Source: Castellaniella sp049673105 (GTDB lineage: Bacteria; Pseudomonadota; Gammaproteobacteria; Burkholderiales; Burkholderiaceae_B). From it: a stretch of DNA of 62,562 bases. The translations under genes and the position numbers were made by a program. Numbering within the stretch: position 1 is the first letter of the stretch; every line of letters begins with the position of its first letter. A model generated the notes under the pieces. The model was not told where the DNA came from and did no database searches. It saw nothing but the letters and a program-made list of their open reading frames with translations. Below, piece after piece: positions 58,825 to 62,562 of this stretch. The DNA is taken from positions 1 through 62,562 of the forward strand of contig NZ_JBATXG010000018.1 in NCBI RefSeq assembly GCF_049673105.1, given 5' to 3'.

Positions 58825-60555
58825 TCAGACCTGTCGCAGAGCCAGTGGCCGCTGGGCTGCCGCAGGGCTGTACGTCAACTGCCCGCCATGCACATCGATC
58901 ACGGGGCCGCCTTCCTGGATGCGAAACACCGAGACAGCCGCACTGAGATGCTCTGCCTGATCCTGCAGGGACCCGGCGGCGCTGGCGGCTTCTTGAACCA
59001 GGGCGGCATTCTGCTGCACGACCTGATCCATATCGGTGACGGCGGCATTGATCTGATTGATGCCATCGGCCTGTTCACGCGACGCGGAGGAAATCTCGTT
59101 CATGATGGCGGTCACCCCCTGCACGGACTGGACGATGTCCCCCATGATACGGCCCGCATCCTGGACACGCTCGGAGCCTTCGCGAATGCGTGTGACGGAA
59201 TCCTCGATCAGGCCCTTGATTTCTCTGGCTGCCTGGGCGCTGCGCTGGGCCAGAGAACGAACCTCGCCAGCCACCACGGCAAACCCCTTGCCTTGTTCGC
59301 CGGCGCGGGCGGCCTCTACCGCGGCGTTGAGCGCCAGGATATTGGTCTGGAAGGCAATGCCATCGATCACACCGACGATCTCGGCAATCTTGTTGGAACT
59401 GCCGGTGATGCCTTCCATGGTTTCAGCCACGCTGGACACCGCCGCCCCGCCTCGCTGAGCCACGTCGGCGGCGTTCTTCGCCAATTGGTCGGCCTGTTCG
59501 GCGTTGTCGGAATTCTGGCGCACGGTGCTGGCCAGTTGTTCCATGCTGGCCGCCGTCTGCTGCAACGAGGCCGCCTGTTGTTCCGTGCGGCTGCTGAGAT
59601 CGGTATTGCCGGCGAAAATTTCCTGTGAACCCAGATGGATTTCACCCACGCCGCTACGCACCTGCGCGACCATGCTCACCAGGCTGTCCTGCATGCGCTG
59701 CATGGCCAGATACAGCACCCCGATTTCATTGCGCGACGGCACCTGAATGGCCGTCGTCAGGTCGCCGGCGGCGATACGATCGAAATGTTCCCCCGCGCGG
59801 CGCAAGGGAGTCAACACGACGCGTTGCAGGAACATATAGGCCGCAATGGCAAACAGCAGCGCCACGACCATCGAGACCCCGACGATGATCACCACCCATC
59901 CCAGGTAGCGGCCCTCGTCAGCCACCGATTGGCCGATCACGTTGGTCTCTTTCTGCTTCAAGACCTGATAAGCCTGGATAAGCGTCTGTTCCAATGGATC
60001 GACCTGGTCGATCAACACTTGATTGTATTGATCGATCTGCCCCGCTTTCAGCTGTTCCAAAGCAGCGGGCAATGCCTTGCTGACCAGCTCGTCATACGCT
60101 TTGCTGATCTCGGCAGCGCCGCTGTCGGCGGGCAGATGCTGCGCCGCCGCCTGCTGGAATTGCCCCATCGCCTGAGCCGTACTTTTGATTCTGTCTTCTA
60201 CCTGAACCAGCAACGCCTGGGTGCCGGCGCTCAGCACCGTAGCAGAAGCGCCCGTATCGTCCGCATTCCAGTTGCTCAGGATGGCGCTGTTGGTCAAATC
60301 GCTGTTGACGACGATGCTGGCCAAGGTGCGCCCCATCACCACATGCACGTTTTCATACTGGTAGATGGCGTCATCCAGCAGGGAGACGGTTTCCTGTTCG
60401 TGCGCGATACGCTGAAGCGCGTCATTGTTCATTTTCAGGGACAAAACCCCCAAGAGGGCTCCCGAAATCAGCATGACAAAGAAAAAAACAAGCACCAGAA
60501 CCAGACTGGTGCGGACTTTGAGCGCGCTGAAAAGACGCTTTTGACCTGCCTGCAT
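58825..60555 (-). CDS. Methyl-accepting chemotaxis protein of the che operon
   Basis: A 576-residue transmembrane chemoreceptor. TM1 is at about residues 17-40, a periplasmic helical domain of about 175 residues follows, then TM2 (about 219-243), HAMP (about 244-295) and a standard signalling tip (AFQTNILALNAAVEAARAG). The C-terminus (ALRQV) has no CheR-docking motif. ATG 60555 has GAGG upstream; the frame is open to 60600. It lies between cheW and cheR, where Tsr/Tar-type receptors sit in related operons. Confidence 0.94.
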   Translation of the reverse strand: MQAGQKRLFSALKVRTSLVLVLVFFFVMLISGALLGVLSLKMNNDALQRIAHEQETVSLLDDAIYQYENVHVVMGRTLASIVVNSDLTNSAILSNWNADDTGASATVLSAGTQALLVQVEDRIKSTAQAMGQFQQAAAQHLPADSGAAEISKAYDELVSKALPAALEQLKAGQIDQYNQVLIDQVDPLEQTLIQAYQVLKQKETNVIGQSVADEGRYLGWVVIIVGVSMVVALLFAIAAYMFLQRVVLTPLRRAGEHFDRIAAGDLTTAIQVPSRNEIGVLYLAMQRMQDSLVSMVAQVRSGVGEIHLGSQEIFAGNTDLSSRTEQQAASLQQTAASMEQLASTVRQNSDNAEQADQLAKNAADVAQRGGAAVSSVAETMEGITGSSNKIAEIVGVIDGIAFQTNILALNAAVEAARAGEQGKGFAVVAGEVRSLAQRSAQAAREIKGLIEDSVTRIREGSERVQDAGRIMGDIVQSVQGVTAIMNEISSASREQADGINQINAAVTDMDQVVQQNAALVQEAASAAGSLQDQAEHLSAAVSVFRIQEGGPVIDVHGGQLTYSPAAAQRPLALRQV

Positions 60556-60612
60556 GGAACTAAGACCTCGTGTGCATGAATGAATCTGCGAACATACCAA
60601 TGGCTGCCTGCA

Positions 60613-61110
60613 TCAGGCCACCGCGCTTTCAACCAGCGCCATTTCTTCGCTGGTCATGAGTTTTTCGATATCCACGAGAATCAGCATGCGATCACCCACC
60701 GTCCCGATGCCGGTCAGGTGCTCGGTGGAAAAGGCCGAGCCGAACTGCGGCGCCGAGCTGATCTGCGATGTCTGCAGGATCAGTACGTCCGACACCCCGT
60801 CTACCACCACGCCGACAATGCGCGAATTGACATTGAGGATCACCACCACGGTCTGGGCGGTGTATTCCACATTGTCCATATTGAATTTCATGCGCAAATC
60901 GATGATCGGCACGATCACGCCACGCAAATTGGTCACGCCCTTGATGAAGGACGGAACGTTGGCGATACGCGTCACGGTCTGGCTGTCATAGCCTCGGATT
61001 TCCTGTACTTTCAGGATATCGATGCCGTATTCCTGGCTAGCCAGCGTAAAGATCAGAAATTCCTTGCCTTGGGTTTCGGCCTGATCTTGTTTGACGTCGG
61101 TAAGATTCAT
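60613..61110 (-). CDS. cheW: Chemotaxis coupling protein CheW
   Basis: A 165-residue adaptor joining chemoreceptors to the kinase CheA. The CheW fold is clear: GKEFLIFTLASQEYGIDILKVQEI, then VPSFIKGVTNLRGVIVPIIDLRMKF, and LILVDIEKL near the C-terminus (segments at about residues 15-38, 52-76 and 145-155). It follows cheA by 28 bases and precedes the operon chemoreceptor. Confidence 0.97.
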   Translation of the reverse strand: MNLTDVKQDQAETQGKEFLIFTLASQEYGIDILKVQEIRGYDSQTVTRIANVPSFIKGVTNLRGVIVPIIDLRMKFNMDNVEYTAQTVVVILNVNSRIVGVVVDGVSDVLILQTSQISSAPQFGSAFSTEHLTGIGTVGDRMLILVDIEKLMTSEEMALVESAVA

Positions 61111-61138
61111 GGTGGCTCCAGAAGCGAGATGAATAAGG

Positions 61139-62562
61139 TCAGGCCGCTGCCGACGACGCGCGCAGGGCTGTCGTGCGGCGCAGCGCGAAAACGTCCACGA
61201 TCAATGCAACGCTGCCATCACCCAGAATGGTGGCGGCGGAAATGCCCGGCACTTTGCGGTAATTGGTTTCCAGGTTCTTGACCACAACCTGATGCTGGCC
61301 GATCAGATGATCCACCATCAGGGCGAAGCGCTGGTCTTCCGCCTGCAGGATGACCGCGATGGCCTTGGTCAGATCGGCCTCGGCATTGGCTACATTGAAG
61401 ACTTCGTGCAGCGCCACGATGGGCAAGTATTCGCCCCGCACGTGCAACATCTGTTCGGTGTCGGAAATCCGATGGATCTGCTCAATGCTGGCCTGCATGG
61501 ATTCGGTGACATGCGACAAGGGCAGAATGAAGGTTTCCTCGCCGACCTTGACCGACATGCCATCCAGAATGGCCAGGGTCAGCGGCAACACGATGCGCGT
61601 GGTCGTGCCCTGCCCTTTACGGGACGACAGCTGCACGTGTCCGCCCATGCTCTGGATGTTACGCCGCACGACGTCCATCCCCACACCGCGGCCGGAAATA
61701 TCCGTGACCTTTTCCGCCGTCGAGAAGCCCGGCGCGAAAATCAGCTGCCACAGTTCGTCGTCCGGAGTCGATTCGGACACCGGGAAACCCTGGGTGATGG
61801 CCTTTTTCAGGATGCGGTCGCGATCCAGACCCGCGCCGTCATCGATCACGTCGATGATGATCTGTCCGCCATTGTGCTGGGCGGACAGCGTCAGCGTGCC
61901 TTCGGGGTCTTTGTCCTGCGCCATGCGGGCTTCGGGCATTTCAATGCCGTGGTCCAGGCTATTGCGCACCAGGTGGGTCAGCGGGTCGATGATGCGCTCG
62001 ATCAGGCTCTTGTCGAGTTCGGTCGCCTGACCCTTGGTGACCAGTTTGATCTGCTTGCCCAGTTTATGGGCGTTTTCACGCACCACCCTGGGGAAGCGGC
62101 TAAAGACATAGTCCATCGGCATCATGCGGATGGACATGACGGCTTCCTGCAGGTCGCGAGCATTGCGGTCCAGCTGTTCGATGCCGTTGAGCAGCCGGTC
62201 ATGCAGGACCGGATCCAGAGACTGCGCGGTCTGGACCAGCATGGCCTGCGTGATCACCAGCTCGCCCACCAGATTGATGATCTGATCGACCTTTTCGACA
62301 CCGACCCGGATGGTGCCGCTTTCTTTCTTAGCCTTGTGCGTGGCGGATTTGTCGCCGCCATCCGACGCGCGATCGGCGGCGGCAGCCGGATGGGCCTCGT
62401 CCTCGTCGTCGGCGGGTTCGACAGCGGCAGTACGCGCGGGCGCCTGGGCCGCGCTGACGGCGGGCGCCGCTGCGCCTGCCGCCGCGGAATCCGCCGGCAG
62501 GGCTTCGTGGGTGACGTCCACCTGATCGGCATTGACGATGAAGCAGCAAACAGCTTCAAGAG
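61139..62562 (-). CDS. cheA: Chemotaxis histidine kinase CheA (C-terminal part, 5' end outside window)
   Basis: The last 474 codons of CheA; the gene runs off the right edge, so the phospho-accepting histidine domain is not seen. The frame stays open to 62562 with CheA-like sequence (CCFIVNADQ), so the GTG at 62521 is not the true start. Visible parts are the dimerisation helices (VGELVITQAMLV), the ATP-binding kinase domain with N box VRNSLDHGIEM, DDGAGLDRDRIL and G boxes DISGRGVGMDVV, and the C-terminal CheW-like regulatory domain. It autophosphorylates and passes phosphate to CheY and CheB. Confidence 0.96.
   Translation of the reverse strand, partial: LEAVCCFIVNADQVDVTHEALPADSAAAGAAAPAVSAAQAPARTAAVEPADDEDEAHPAAAADRASDGGDKSATHKAKKESGTIRVGVEKVDQIINLVGELVITQAMLVQTAQSLDPVLHDRLLNGIEQLDRNARDLQEAVMSIRMMPMDYVFSRFPRVVRENAHKLGKQIKLVTKGQATELDKSLIERIIDPLTHLVRNSLDHGIEMPEARMAQDKDPEGTLTLSAQHNGGQIIIDVIDDGAGLDRDRILKKAITQGFPVSESTPDDELWQLIFAPGFSTAEKVTDISGRGVGMDVVRRNIQSMGGHVQLSSRKGQGTTTRIVLPLTLAILDGMSVKVGEETFILPLSHVTESMQASIEQIHRISDTEQMLHVRGEYLPIVALHEVFNVANAEADLTKAIAVILQAEDQRFALMVDHLIGQHQVVVKNLETNYRKVPGISAATILGDGSVALIVDVFALRRTTALRASSAAA

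Noticed and set aside
1..62562. CRISPR arrays, tRNA or rRNA genes, prophage or insertion-sequence transposase genes
   Set aside because: No regularly spaced repeats, cloverleaf-type sequences or transposase motifs were seen; the window looks like stable core chromosome.

Overview
The window is G+C-rich chromosomal DNA of a betaproteobacterium, most likely an Alcaligenaceae member (Bordetella/Castellaniella/Alcaligenes-like). This rests on the chemotaxis order cheA-cheW-MCP-cheR-cheB-cheY-cheZ followed by flhB-flhA-flhF, the flgA/flgM/flgN plus flgB-L block, and the fliE-R block. The family assignment is inference from gene content and layout. It has not been searched.

Layout. (1) 1-4.3 kb: a GAF-GGDEF diguanylate cyclase, a small membrane protein, a Tat-type small subunit with a GMC-type FAD dehydrogenase, and a convergent UspA protein. 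(2) 4.5-9.9 kb: three chemoreceptor genes in a row, the first two followed by intrinsic terminators. (3) 9.9-16.5 kb: housekeeping genes (PIG-L deacetylase; rpsP-rimM-trmD without rplS; alaS coupled to a tusA-like gene; a hemerythrin-like gene). (4) 16.5-21.8 kb: fliA on the minus strand, then flaG-fliD-fliS-fliT, a FliK-like gene and a stand-alone FlhB C-terminal-domain gene on the plus strand. (5) 21.8-33.3 kb: fliE (minus), divergent from the long overlapping operon fliF-G-H-I-J-K-L-M-N-O-P-Q-R. (6) 33.4-35.9 kb: a chemoreceptor with a CheR-docking C-terminus, coupled to a BamE-like lipoprotein gene. (7) 36.0-46.4 kb: flgB-C-D-E-F-G-H-I-J and flgK-L on the minus strand, with flgA-flgM-flgN divergent. 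(8) 48.2-62.6 kb: cheA (partial)-cheW-MCP-cheR-cheB-cheY-cheZ, a cytoplasmic chemoreceptor, then flhB-flhA-flhF, all on the minus strand.

Together these genes encode almost a whole flagellum: basal body, hook, filament cap, export gate, C-ring, late-gene switch (FliA/FlgM) and the chemosensory signalling cascade. Flagellin (fliC), motAB, flhDC and flhG are not in the window. Three well-spaced sigma-28 promoters (TAAA-N15-GCCGTTAT/GCCGTAAT) precede flaG, flgM and flgK, which gives a local consensus for late flagellar genes.

The most unusual points are: a sigma-28 promoter that runs straight into a terminator-like hairpin upstream of flaG where flagellin would be expected; an FlhF GTPase with about 400 extra C-terminal residues and no FlhG partner; a second FliK-like protein fused by gene overlap to a stand-alone FlhB switch domain; a soluble chemoreceptor with its sensor-like domain at the C-terminus; and a GMC dehydrogenase pair lacking its usual cytochrome gene.
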